DNA of 64,000 nt from Salibacterium salarium (GTDB taxonomy: Bacteria > Bacillota > Bacilli > Bacillales > Marinococcaceae): contig NZ_JAUSUM010000004.1 in assembly GCF_030813635.1 (NCBI RefSeq), positions 328,851-392,850 of the forward strand, written 5' to 3'. Below the pieces are notes generated by a model. It saw nothing but the letters and a program-made list of their open reading frames with translations, was not told the DNA's origin and did not search any database. The stretch's first letter is position 1; every line of letters starts with the position of its first letter. Below, in pieces: positions 33,961-41,091 of the stretch. The position numbers were made by a program, and so were the translations under genes.

Positions 33961-34092
33961 ATGAATATGCTAGTACCAATAAAATTAGATCAAGAATGGG
34001 TAGACCTCATTAAGGAAGCAAAAGAGGCAGGCTTGACATTGGAAGAGGTTAAGGCATTTTTTGACAGAGAAGACCTTGATATAAATAGATGA
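33961..34092 (+). CDS. sinI: SinI-like anti-repressor, 43 aa
   Basis: A 43-codon frame with the SinI signature LDQEWVDLIKEAKEAGLTL followed by EEVKAFF. In B. subtilis SinI binds SinR through this helical hairpin and frees matrix genes from repression. GGGAGG at 33951-33956 serves either ATG 33961 or ATG 33967; the second has the better spacing. The leader carries a c-di-GMP-I riboswitch, which is not how B. subtilis sinI is controlled (there Spo0A acts at the promoter). sinR follows after 200 bases and a terminator, so the two are separate transcripts here. Confidence 0.85.
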   Translation: MNMLVPIKLDQEWVDLIKEAKEAGLTLEEVKAFFDREDLDINR

Positions 34093-34106
34093 ATCAAGTT
34101 TTTCAG

Positions 34107-34138
34107 AAAGGAGCCATCTACAATTGATGGCTCCTTTT
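34107..34138 (+). terminator. Terminator after sinI
   Basis: AAAGGAGCCATC (34107-34118) pairs perfectly with GATGGCTCCTTT (34126-34137). Confidence 0.9.
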
Positions 34139-34211
34139 AATAGTTGGATCAACTAAATGAGTCTTGGGTGCTTTTCTCAAGATCTGTTTTTCTTATAAAG
34201 AATTATTGTTC

Positions 34212-34258
34212 CATATAACATACTTTTTAGCCTACTTTTATTCGTTATATGTTATAAT
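34212..34258 (+). promoter_or_regulatory. sinR promoter with inverted-repeat operator
   Basis: An extended -10 TGTTATAAT lies at 34250-34258. TATAACATA (34214-34222) and its reverse complement TATGTTATA (34248-34256) flank the region, the second copy covering the -10. This suggests binding by a dimeric regulator, perhaps SinR itself. Confidence 0.55.
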
Positions 34259-34294
34259 AGGTGATACCTTGGTATAGAAAAAGGAGTTCACGTG

Positions 34295-34621
34295 ATGATT
34301 GGCGACCGAGTAAAAAAATATCGTAAACAAAAAGATATTTCATTAACGGAGTTGGCAGAAAGAGCAGGAGTAGCAAAATCATATTTAAGTGCAATCGAAA
34401 GAAATATTCAAACCAATCCATCTGTACAATTTCTAGAAAAAGTATCAACTGTTTTGAATATATCTGTAGATTCCTTGATAAAAGACGAGCAAGAATGGAA
34501 TGAACAAGACTTAGATGATGAATGGCTTTCGATTGTTCAAGACGCAATGGACTCAGGTGTAACGAAAGAACAATTTAAAGAGTTTCTAGAATTTAATAAA
34601 TGGCGTTCTAAAAACCATTAA
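34295..34621 (+). CDS. sinR: SinR-like biofilm master repressor
   Basis: A 108-residue regulator. The N-terminal HTH (MIGDRVKKYRKQKDISLTEL to about 65) includes VAKSYLSAIERN and NPSVQFLEKVS, nearly identical to B. subtilis SinR. The C-terminal helical hairpin (DDEWLSIVQDAMDSGVTKEQ, about 73-92) is the part that binds SinI. SinR represses matrix operons and is released by SinI. ATG 34295 follows AAGGAG by eight bases; GTG 34292 is less likely. It is monocistronic and followed by a copy of a dispersed hairpin repeat. Confidence 0.92.
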   Translation: MIGDRVKKYRKQKDISLTELAERAGVAKSYLSAIERNIQTNPSVQFLEKVSTVLNISVDSLIKDEQEWNEQDLDDEWLSIVQDAMDSGVTKEQFKEFLEFNKWRSKNH

Positions 34622-34626
34622 TGCTT

Positions 34627-34677
34627 GGGGCTGTCCCAAAAGTGTTTAAAAAACAACTTTTGAGGTCAGCCTTTTTA
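34627..34677 (+). repeat. Dispersed terminator-like hairpin, copy 1
   Basis: GGCTGTCCCAAAAGT pairs with ACTTTTGAGGTCAGCC, then T5. About nine in ten bases match a second copy at 57312-57360, including the loop. It probably also terminates sinR. Confidence 0.75.
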
Positions 34678-34750
34678 TTTAGAGGGGTGCTCAGAGTGGA
34701 TGAAGATTCTCCTGTTCACAATAATCCGAAGAAACAAATTTGACTTTATG

Positions 34751-34885
34751 TTATTCCTTTCTTCTTTCTTCCTTAACTAAAAAGCTTATAACCTCGTCAG
34801 GAGAGAGTCCAATATCTTTAGCTTTTCCGATTAATTGAACCCACTCTTCATCCAACTCATAATAGTCATTTATATGTTTACACAT
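34751..34885 (-). CDS. Second SinI-like anti-repressor, 44 aa
   Basis: A 44-codon frame with the SinI-type helix LDEEWVQLIGKAKDIGLSPD followed by EVISFL. Its ATG (34885-34883) overlaps the stop of the SlrR-like gene (34880-34878), and AGGGGTGAT lies inside the end of that gene, so the two are translationally coupled. This arrangement is like a SlrR regulator with its own SlrA-type partner. Expected target: the SlrR-like protein, SinR, or both. The gap 34678-34750 shows no other feature. Confidence 0.8.
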   Translation of the reverse strand: MCKHINDYYELDEEWVQLIGKAKDIGLSPDEVISFLVKEERRKE

Positions 34886-35276
34886 TTAAATCACCCCTAA
34901 CACTTTTTTTCTTAACACTATAATTACTATTTTCTCGTTTTCGTCTTGTCCAATTTTCATATTTAACATATTCCTGAAAATCTTTGAATTGTTGTTTGCT
35001 AACACCTTCTCTAATGGCTTGTTGGATTAACAAAATCCATTCATCATCTAACAATTGTTCCTCCTGATATAAGCCTGGCAAAGAATCTTCAATGAGTTCT
35101 TCAACGGAAATTTCCATAACGGCAGCTATTTTTTTTAACACATCTATGGAGGGATTTTGTTTAACATCTCTTTCAATGTAACTTAAATAAGATTTTGAAA
35201 TATTCGATTTAGTAGAAAGCTCAGATAAGGAAAGCCCTTTTTTCCTTCGATACAATTTTATTTTTTGCCCTATCAT
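34878..35276 (-). CDS. SlrR/SinR-like transcriptional regulator
   Basis: A 132-residue paralogue of SinR: HTH domain (MIGQKIKLYRRKKGLSLSEL to about 65, with ISKSYLSYIERD and NPSIDVLKKIA), then the SinI-binding type hairpin DDEWILLIQQAIREGVSKQQ (about 77-96) and a basic tail of about 30 residues. GGAGGGGGAAT precedes ATG 35276. Two heptamers matching the SinR operator consensus lie upstream (35346-35378). In B. subtilis SlrR is repressed by SinR and in turn titrates it, making a bistable switch; this locus has the same parts. Confidence 0.87.
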   Translation of the reverse strand: MIGQKIKLYRRKKGLSLSELSTKSNISKSYLSYIERDVKQNPSIDVLKKIAAVMEISVEELIEDSLPGLYQEEQLLDDEWILLIQQAIREGVSKQQFKDFQEYVKYENWTRRKRENSNYSVKKKSVRGDLNV

Positions 35277-35345
35277 ATTCCCCCTCCCTTTTCTCCTTTT
35301 TGTTCATTATATAAAACAATAATAAATTTTTAAAAAATGAAATCA

Positions 35346-35378
35346 AGAGAACGAACGAGAAAATACGTTATAAAGAAC
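35346..35378 (-). promoter_or_regulatory. Two SinR-type operator heptamers upstream of the slrR-like gene
   Basis: On the minus strand GTTCTTT (35378-35372) and GTTCTCT (35352-35346) both match the B. subtilis SinR box GTTCTYT. They lie between the divergent slrR-like gene and the 82-aa gene. Related GTTATA motifs cluster in the same gap. Confidence 0.6.
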
Positions 35379-35496
35379 AAAAATTGTGCGTTATATAGAA
35401 AAAATCACTTTTTTTGGCACTTTTCATCCAAGAATATTCATTATATAGTCAATTTAAATTCTATAAAACGAACGAAAGGGAAAGGGGAAAACGTTA

Positions 35497-35745
35497 ATGG
35501 TACGATTAAAAGGGGGAAAATATTACTCTTACGTGTATGGACATACAATTTTATTAGTATATCTTCAAAATAATGTGTGTGAGTTATATATAAATAGAAC
35601 ATACGCAGGCCTATGTCCATTCAGTTACGTGAAACAGCAAGTGAATAGATTAGAGAAAAAATCGAAAACAAAAAGAGTAGAATATGAAGGATTAAATATA
35701 TGGAAAGAGGCGGAAAAGGGAACTTTGATAAATATTGTGGTTTAA
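35497..35745 (+). CDS. Unknown 82-aa protein divergent from the slrR-like gene
   Basis: An 82-residue protein I do not recognise. It starts MVRLKGGKYYSYVYG, is rich in Tyr and basic residues, and alternates hydrophobic residues in a beta pattern (HTILLVYLQNNVCELYINRT). No signal peptide is evident. AAAGGGG precedes ATG 35497 and a terminator follows. Its position across the SinR-type boxes suggests control by SinR or SlrR; function unknown. Confidence 0.6.
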   Translation: MVRLKGGKYYSYVYGHTILLVYLQNNVCELYINRTYAGLCPFSYVKQQVNRLEKKSKTKRVEYEGLNIWKEAEKGTLINIVV

Positions 35746-35768
35746 ATCCGATATGTTTCAAAGATAAT

Positions 35769-35811
35769 AAGAAGCCGTGATGAAATAACAAATCATTACA
35801 GCTTCTTTTTT
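35769..35811 (+). terminator. Terminator after the 82-aa gene
   Basis: AAGAAGC (35769-35775) pairs with GCTTCTT (35801-35807) with an inner TGAT/ATCA pair, ending in T6. Sequence 35812-35973 shows nothing else firm. Confidence 0.7.
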
Positions 35812-35973
35812 GATACAGGAACCGTTGAAGACAAACGTCTTTAAGAACAAGCTACGAAAACTTTGTCAAGGTGCAGCTTGGAAAGGTCTGTTAGCAGGGA
35901 AGCCATATCACCATAAAGAATTCTTTCTACTCTAAGTATCTTTTGGACAATTCCGTTTTCATCAGATGAAAAC

Positions 35974-36864
35974 CTATTGTTTTCTAAAAGAAGTTTGGCT
36001 GATGAATATGCCGCTTAGAATGAAAATCGCTCCAAATATCATAAATGTACCAAGCACTTCTTGCAACAGTAGGTAACCAAATAACACCCCAAATACAGGG
36101 ACAAGCAACGTTGATATGGAAGCAGTGATGGTATTAACAACCCGGAGTAAATAGTACCAAATAGAGAAGCATACAGCAGAAGCAATCACACCGGTGAAAA
36201 CGATAGAAAATACACTTTCTGCTGTCCACTCCATATTTTGTCCTTGTTCTAAAATAAGAGCGAGAACACCTAATCCTAAAGCTCCAGTCAGCATTTGAAA
36301 GGTAGTAACGGCAAAAGAATCCGTTCCTGATAACTTCAAGCGGAAATACACATTTGCAATGGCCCATGAAACAGAAGCAATGAGAATAAGCGCAATTCCA
36401 ATTGTGTTCTCTAACGATGCTTGTTGGTAAATGTCAGCCCCTATAATAAGAAGTAAACCTATTAAACCCAAACCTAATCCAATAATGTTTTTTCTTGTAA
36501 TGGTTTCTTTTAAAAAGACAGCAGCTAATACACTGGACCATATCGGCATTGTATACAATATAATTGATGTTTTACCGGCATCGACAAATAACATTGCATA
36601 GGTAATCAATCCGAACACTGTGAATGTTTGTAGAAATCCAAGAACAACCACGTGCTTATAAGGAATGTTAGTAAAACTATTAACAATTCCCTTTTTCAAC
36701 AAAAGGATAAGTAATAATACAGATGCACCTACAAAAAAACGCAAGAACGAAAAGGTGAAAGGATCTGTGTATTGGAGACCAATCTTCATAAGTGGCCAAG
36801 AATACCCCCAACTCACGGTAAGAAAAATGATTAATAAAGCAATAATAGTTGATTGTTTATTCAC
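35974..36864 (-). CDS. EamA/DMT-family transporter
   Basis: A 296-residue protein with ten membrane helices arranged as two five-helix EamA repeats (first opening WGYSWPLMKIGLQYTDP, second with VSWAIANVYFRLKL). These drug/metabolite transporters export or import small metabolites; the substrate cannot be told. The start is GTG 36864, eight bases after AAGGGTGA. It is monocistronic. Confidence 0.87.
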   Translation of the reverse strand: MNKQSTIIALLIIFLTVSWGYSWPLMKIGLQYTDPFTFSFLRFFVGASVLLLILLLKKGIVNSFTNIPYKHVVVLGFLQTFTVFGLITYAMLFVDAGKTSIILYTMPIWSSVLAAVFLKETITRKNIIGLGLGLIGLLLIIGADIYQQASLENTIGIALILIASVSWAIANVYFRLKLSGTDSFAVTTFQMLTGALGLGVLALILEQGQNMEWTAESVFSIVFTGVIASAVCFSIWYYLLRVVNTITASISTLLVPVFGVLFGYLLLQEVLGTFMIFGAIFILSGIFISQTSFRKQ

Positions 36865-36933
36865 TATAGTTCACCCTTATGTAACGAAAGTATTATAATC
36901 ACTAGTAAACGGCACAGGCGTTCTTCCATAAAT

Positions 36934-36968
36934 AAATACCATGTGCTGCGAAAAAGCACATGGTATTT
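36934..36968. terminator. Terminator between the EamA and 58-aa genes
   Basis: AAATACCATGTGCT (36934-36947) and AGCACATGGTATTT (36955-36968) form a perfect 14-bp stem. On the minus strand it closes the 58-aa gene. Confidence 0.8.
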
Positions 36969-36997
36969 GGAATTTTTCCAAACATATTCTAATAACA

Positions 36998-37174
36998 TTA
37001 TGTTTTCTTTAATGCAAGATTTATTTCACTAATTTCATCTTCTATTGCTTCTAGTTCTCTCAAGGCACCACCAGCGTTTCCACCTACGAATTCAAGTTTT
37101 TCTAAATCACCTTGTATTCGTATGTAGTCCATTTTCAAATGTTGCAAATGTTCTTCCATTTCTTCACGAGTCAT
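36998..37174 (-). CDS. Small coiled-coil protein, SE1832-like, 58 aa
   Basis: A 58-residue acidic coiled coil: MTREEMEEHLQHLKMDYIRI, then QGDLEKLEFVG and a second helix ending in NLALKKT. The KMDYIRIQGDLEKLE core resembles the small SE1832-type proteins found across Bacillales, whose function is unknown. The start 37174 follows GGGGGA; an extension to 37267 lacks a ribosome site and runs into the fec promoter region. Confidence 0.7.
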   Translation of the reverse strand: MTREEMEEHLQHLKMDYIRIQGDLEKLEFVGGNAGGALRELEAIEDEISEINLALKKT

Positions 37175-37273
37175 GTAGTATTCCCCCGTCTCATAAAACA
37201 TCAATACTCGAAAGATATCACATCTTCTCAAATACCTCAAATGATAATATAAAAAATGAGTTTTCAAAACGCC

Positions 37274-37323
37274 TTGAAATTTACGCCCAAAGCCGTTATA
37301 ATTTTAAATGAAAATGATTATCA
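37274..37323 (+). promoter_or_regulatory. Promoter and Fur box of the siderophore ATPase-FhuF operon
   Basis: TTGAAA (37274-37279) and TATAAT (37297-37302) are 17 bases apart. TGAAAATGATTATCA (37309-37323) misses the Fur consensus by one base and covers the transcription start. Confidence 0.82.
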
Positions 37324-37376
37324 ATGTTATTGAATAAATGAAAGAATTCACGGAGAAAACGAAAGGGGTTTCTGAC

Positions 37377-38216
37377 GTGTCAAACCTATCAACAGAACAT
37401 ATTGCAGTTGCATATAACGATCACACCATCATTGAAGATATGAACATAGATGTACCCGATGGAATGGTTACTTCTATTATTGGTCCAAACGGTTGCGGTA
37501 AATCGACGCTTTTAAAAGCGATGTCTCGTATTATGAAGCCTTCTCAAGGAGCTGTTTATCTAAATGGTCGCAGTATTCACGAGATGAAAACGAGAGAAGT
37601 AGCTAAAGAAATGGCTATTCTTGCACAATCACCTGATATTCCCCAAACACTTACAGTGAGCCAGCTTGTTTCTTTTGGACGTTATCCTCACCGTCGAGGC
37701 GCAGGCAGAATGACAACTCAAGATAAAGCAGCTGTAGATCAGGCAATCGTTGATACAGGGATGGAAGAGTTTAAAGATCGTTCATTGGATGCTCTCTCCG
37801 GCGGTCAGCGTCAACGAGCATGGATTGCGATGGCACTAGCTCAAGAAACAGAAGTAATGCTGCTGGATGAACCTACTACTTATTTAGATATGGCACATCA
37901 ACTTGAAATATTAGAACTGTTGCAAGAATTAAACAAAAAAGAAAATCGAACGATTGTTATGGTCCTACATGACTTAAATCATGCAGCTCGTTTCTCTGAT
38001 CATTTAATTGCAATGAAAGCTGGAGAAGCGCAAGAGATAGGCCAACCATCGGATGTGATCAGTAAACCCGTTCTTCGTAGAGTCTTTGGTATAGATGCAC
38101 ACGTTGTTCCTGACCCACGTACCGGTAAACCACTGTGCATGACGTATGATTTGGTTGATCGACATTTAGAATCCGTTCCTGATAAAGAAATAGATTCGAA
38201 ACTAGCGAGGGTATAA
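37377..38216 (+). CDS. Iron-siderophore ABC transporter ATPase
   Basis: A 279-residue FecE/FhuC-type ATPase: Walker A GPNGCGKST, Q loop LAQSPDIPQ, signature LSGGQRQRAWIAMALAQ, Walker B MLLDEPTTYLD and the H loop VLHDLN. It powers uptake of ferric siderophores through the permease encoded at 39055-41088. GTG 37377 sits eight bases after AAAGGGG and gives a normal N-terminus; an ATG at 37338 lacks a ribosome site. It is the first gene of a Fur-boxed two-gene operon. Confidence 0.92.
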   Translation: MSNLSTEHIAVAYNDHTIIEDMNIDVPDGMVTSIIGPNGCGKSTLLKAMSRIMKPSQGAVYLNGRSIHEMKTREVAKEMAILAQSPDIPQTLTVSQLVSFGRYPHRRGAGRMTTQDKAAVDQAIVDTGMEEFKDRSLDALSGGQRQRAWIAMALAQETEVMLLDEPTTYLDMAHQLEILELLQELNKKENRTIVMVLHDLNHAARFSDHLIAMKAGEAQEIGQPSDVISKPVLRRVFGIDAHVVPDPRTGKPLCMTYDLVDRHLESVPDKEIDSKLARV

Positions 38217-38218
38217 CA

Positions 38219-39004
38219 ATGACAGCGGTATTGACAAAGAAAGCAGATTCAAAAGCTTATGACTTGTTTTCGGTGAGATCTGAACCAGCTCTGTCTTATA
38301 AATGGAAGCATATATCTGAACAATGGCTTCTACAAGGAGAATTGACGGAATTCTTAAGCAAATATGGATACTATATTAATGCGCCTAGTTTGGATATGCC
38401 GGCAATGTTTTGGGCTAACCGCTATAGCAGGTATATCGCTTTTGTCCATTGGGCTATTGCTAAAGGATATCAATTAGATACATCTCTTGAAGGTCTGATT
38501 GTGTATCATTGTGAACGTTCTGGGATCGCAGAGCCTGCTTTCGAATTCTATACTTCTTATACAGAAGAAACAATTAACGAAAGCAAAACCGACCGAGAAA
38601 AAAGACTGCTTTCTTTTTATCAATATCATGTTGTACCCTTATTCCAAGCGATAGCCTCTCATATTGGTGTTCGTACTCGCGAATTATGGGGGCAAGTCTA
38701 TCATGCTGTTCCTTATTTTATTGATCTTGCCAAAGTAACTGAATCAGAAGAAGTAAAGATTAACTTACAAGAAGATTGGATCTACATTACGACGCAGACG
38801 AAACCTGAAGACTTTGAGGAAAAAAAGCATCCGCTTCTGTATAAATGTATATCTATTCCTAACCCAGTAGACGACGATAAGCCTTTGCATACAAAACCGA
38901 CATGCTGTTTAGCTTATAAAGGATCGAATCGTTACTGCTATCGTTGTCCAAGAATGAAACCTGAACAACGAGATGAATACTATCAAAAATATAAGGAAGA
39001 TTAA
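38219..39004 (+). CDS. FhuF-like ferric-siderophore reductase, 2Fe-2S
   Basis: A 261-residue protein ending in a C-C-x9-C-x2-C motif (Cys229, 230, 240, 243), close to the C-C-x10-C-x2-C cluster of FhuF-type ferric-siderophore reductases. The rest of the chain has the FhuF-like pattern of aromatic helices (MPAMFWANRYSRYIAF). It would release iron from imported hydroxamate-type siderophores in the cytosol. Its ATG is two bases after the ATPase stop, so the pair is translationally linked. The one-residue difference in cluster spacing is noted. Confidence 0.85.
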   Translation: MTAVLTKKADSKAYDLFSVRSEPALSYKWKHISEQWLLQGELTEFLSKYGYYINAPSLDMPAMFWANRYSRYIAFVHWAIAKGYQLDTSLEGLIVYHCERSGIAEPAFEFYTSYTEETINESKTDREKRLLSFYQYHVVPLFQAIASHIGVRTRELWGQVYHAVPYFIDLAKVTESEEVKINLQEDWIYITTQTKPEDFEEKKHPLLYKCISIPNPVDDDKPLHTKPTCCLAYKGSNRYCYRCPRMKPEQRDEYYQKYKED

Positions 39005-39010
39005 GAGTAA

Positions 39011-39066
39011 AAATAAGGATGGAATCAGGTCAGTAAAGAACCCCTATTCCATCCTTATTTTTTAGG
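39011..39066. terminator. Bidirectional terminator between the two siderophore operons
   Basis: AAATAAGGATGGAAT (39011-39025) and ATTCCATCCTTATTT (39046-39060) form a 15-bp stem, followed by T residues. It overlaps the stop codon of the minus-strand permease gene. Confidence 0.85.
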
Positions 39067-41088
39067 TGTTTTACTCATTAACCACAGAAAGAAGGGAGCG
39101 CCTATAATGGCTGTAACGAGTCCTGACGGTATTTCCTTTGGTGCTAGTATCATTCTGCCTGTCATGTCTGCGATGATGAGTAAGGCAGCACCAATTAATA
39201 TCGCAACAGGCATAATTTTACGATGATCATAGCCTGTTAAGAGTCTGGCGAGATGTGGCGCAACTAGACCTATAAACCCTATTGTTCCAACGGCAGCAAC
39301 AGCCATGGCAGAAGCAAATGTGGCAAGTAAAGCTGTAATCCATCTTATAACTAATGTCCGAACACCAAGTCCAATGGCGGTTTGTTCACCAAGTGATAAT
39401 ATATTGAGTTTATTTAAAAGAAAGATGGTTATAGGAATAAGAAAAATAACGGGCCAAATTAAGAACTGTTGAAGTTCCGAATAACCAGAAGCGTAAGTGC
39501 TCCCAGACAGCCAGGTCAGAGCTGAGGCTGCATTCATGTTTGACCGAGTAATCAATATTTGTGTAATGGCACTTCCGACTGCGGAAGCAGCAATGCCGAC
39601 GAGAGCAAGAACTGCTGGTTGAAACTCTGTTTTCCATGAAATAAACAATACAATTCCAACAGTCACAAAAGAACCGACAATGGCGCCTATTGGATACCAG
39701 GTTGCAGACAGGTTGGTAAATACAAACATGATTGACAACACACCGACACCTGCACCTGAAGTCACCCCAATGATAGAAGGATCAGCAAGGGGATTCCGTA
39801 ATATTCCTTGGAATAATAATCCGCTTAGAGCAAGTAGTATACCGGCGAACAAAGCAGCAAGAATCCTTCCAAGTCTTAAATCAAATATAATGTAACGTTG
39901 TCCTGAAGATTCGGCAGAGAAAAGGGCACTCCAAGTAGATCCAAAATCAAAGCCATCTCCCCCCCCGGCTAAAGCAGCAAAAAATGCTCCAATTAGCAAA
40001 ACAACAGAACCAATTATCACTAAAGGATATGGAATAGTGAAAGAAAGATTCCCCGGAGACAAGGAGTCATTAGACTGAGCTCCGAAAATGGCCTTTCGAT
40101 GACGTAAAATTAACCAAACCAGCCATGGAGCACCTATAAGTGCAGTGATGGAACCAACGGGAAGTTCTGATAAGGAAGGGTCGAGATAACGACCAAGGAC
40201 ATCAGCCCCTATTAATAAATTAGCTCCCCAAAGCATGGCAGCAGGAATTAGAATACCATGCAATTGATAACCAGTCAGCCGGATAATGTGCGGTGCAATC
40301 AAGCCTATAAATGCAATAGGACCAACCACACTAACAGCAAGAGCGGTTAAACCTACAGCAGTAAAAAACATGAAGACTTGAATGAGTCGAACTTTTTCTC
40401 CTAACGTACGTGCTTGGTCTTCGCCGAGTAGTAAAACGTCCATTTTTCTTCCTAGCCAAATAATAATTAAAAAGAGAATAGCAATCCATGGAAGGGAAAA
40501 AGTCACTCCATCCCAGTCCTGTTGTACTAACGTTCCATTTCCCCATAAAAATAACCCTGAGGTTTCATATTCAAAAAATATTTGAAGAGTGGAAGTGAAA
40601 GAGCTGAACATTAAAGTCAATACCATGCCTGCCAACGCCATACGAACTGGAGTAGCGTTATGTCCGCCTGAAAGTAAGAACACCATAACGGCAGCAAAAG
40701 ACCCTCCGATAAACGCTAATAAAAAACCCAAGCTGTCAAGCCAAACAGGGCCGGCAACAGTTCCTATAATCACAAAAAAATAGGCTCCTGAATGGACGCC
40801 AAGTGTACTTGGTGACGCTAATGGGTTTTTGGTAAGCGTTTGAAAAATAACGCCTGCTGCTGCAAGCGCTGCCCCTGAAATAATACCGATAACAATTCTT
40901 GGTAAATAAACAGATTGAACAATTTTATGTTCTAGGGAGTCCCCTTGATTCCATAGTGCTTCCCAAACGATTGTGAGCGGCATTTCTTGTGAGCTTTGAA
41001 ATAAGTGCAGACTAGCGAGAAAAAGCAATAGGGCTGTCCCACCTCCGAAGATAAAGACAGCCTTAAATGTGCGAGATTGTGGTTTCAT
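39055..41088 (-). CDS. Iron-siderophore ABC permease, fused FhuB type
   Basis: A 677-residue permease made of two FecCD domains in one chain, each of about ten helices. The duplication is plain: first half LPRIVIGIISGAALAAAGVI and NPLASPSTLGVHSGAYF; second half LGRILAALFAGILLALSGLL and NPLADPSIIGVTSGAGVG; each half also has a GPIAFIGLIAPHIIR or GTIGFIGLVAPHLAR coupling loop that contacts the ATPase. E. coli FhuB has this fused form, whereas B. subtilis FhuB and FhuG are separate. It starts three bases after the binding-protein gene. Confidence 0.93.
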   Translation of the reverse strand: MKPQSRTFKAVFIFGGGTALLLFLASLHLFQSSQEMPLTIVWEALWNQGDSLEHKIVQSVYLPRIVIGIISGAALAAAGVIFQTLTKNPLASPSTLGVHSGAYFFVIIGTVAGPVWLDSLGFLLAFIGGSFAAVMVFLLSGGHNATPVRMALAGMVLTLMFSSFTSTLQIFFEYETSGLFLWGNGTLVQQDWDGVTFSLPWIAILFLIIIWLGRKMDVLLLGEDQARTLGEKVRLIQVFMFFTAVGLTALAVSVVGPIAFIGLIAPHIIRLTGYQLHGILIPAAMLWGANLLIGADVLGRYLDPSLSELPVGSITALIGAPWLVWLILRHRKAIFGAQSNDSLSPGNLSFTIPYPLVIIGSVVLLIGAFFAALAGGGDGFDFGSTWSALFSAESSGQRYIIFDLRLGRILAALFAGILLALSGLLFQGILRNPLADPSIIGVTSGAGVGVLSIMFVFTNLSATWYPIGAIVGSFVTVGIVLFISWKTEFQPAVLALVGIAASAVGSAITQILITRSNMNAASALTWLSGSTYASGYSELQQFLIWPVIFLIPITIFLLNKLNILSLGEQTAIGLGVRTLVIRWITALLATFASAMAVAAVGTIGFIGLVAPHLARLLTGYDHRKIMPVAILIGAALLIIADMTGRMILAPKEIPSGLVTAIIGAPFFLWLMSKTPKK

Positions 41089-41091
41089 GAA

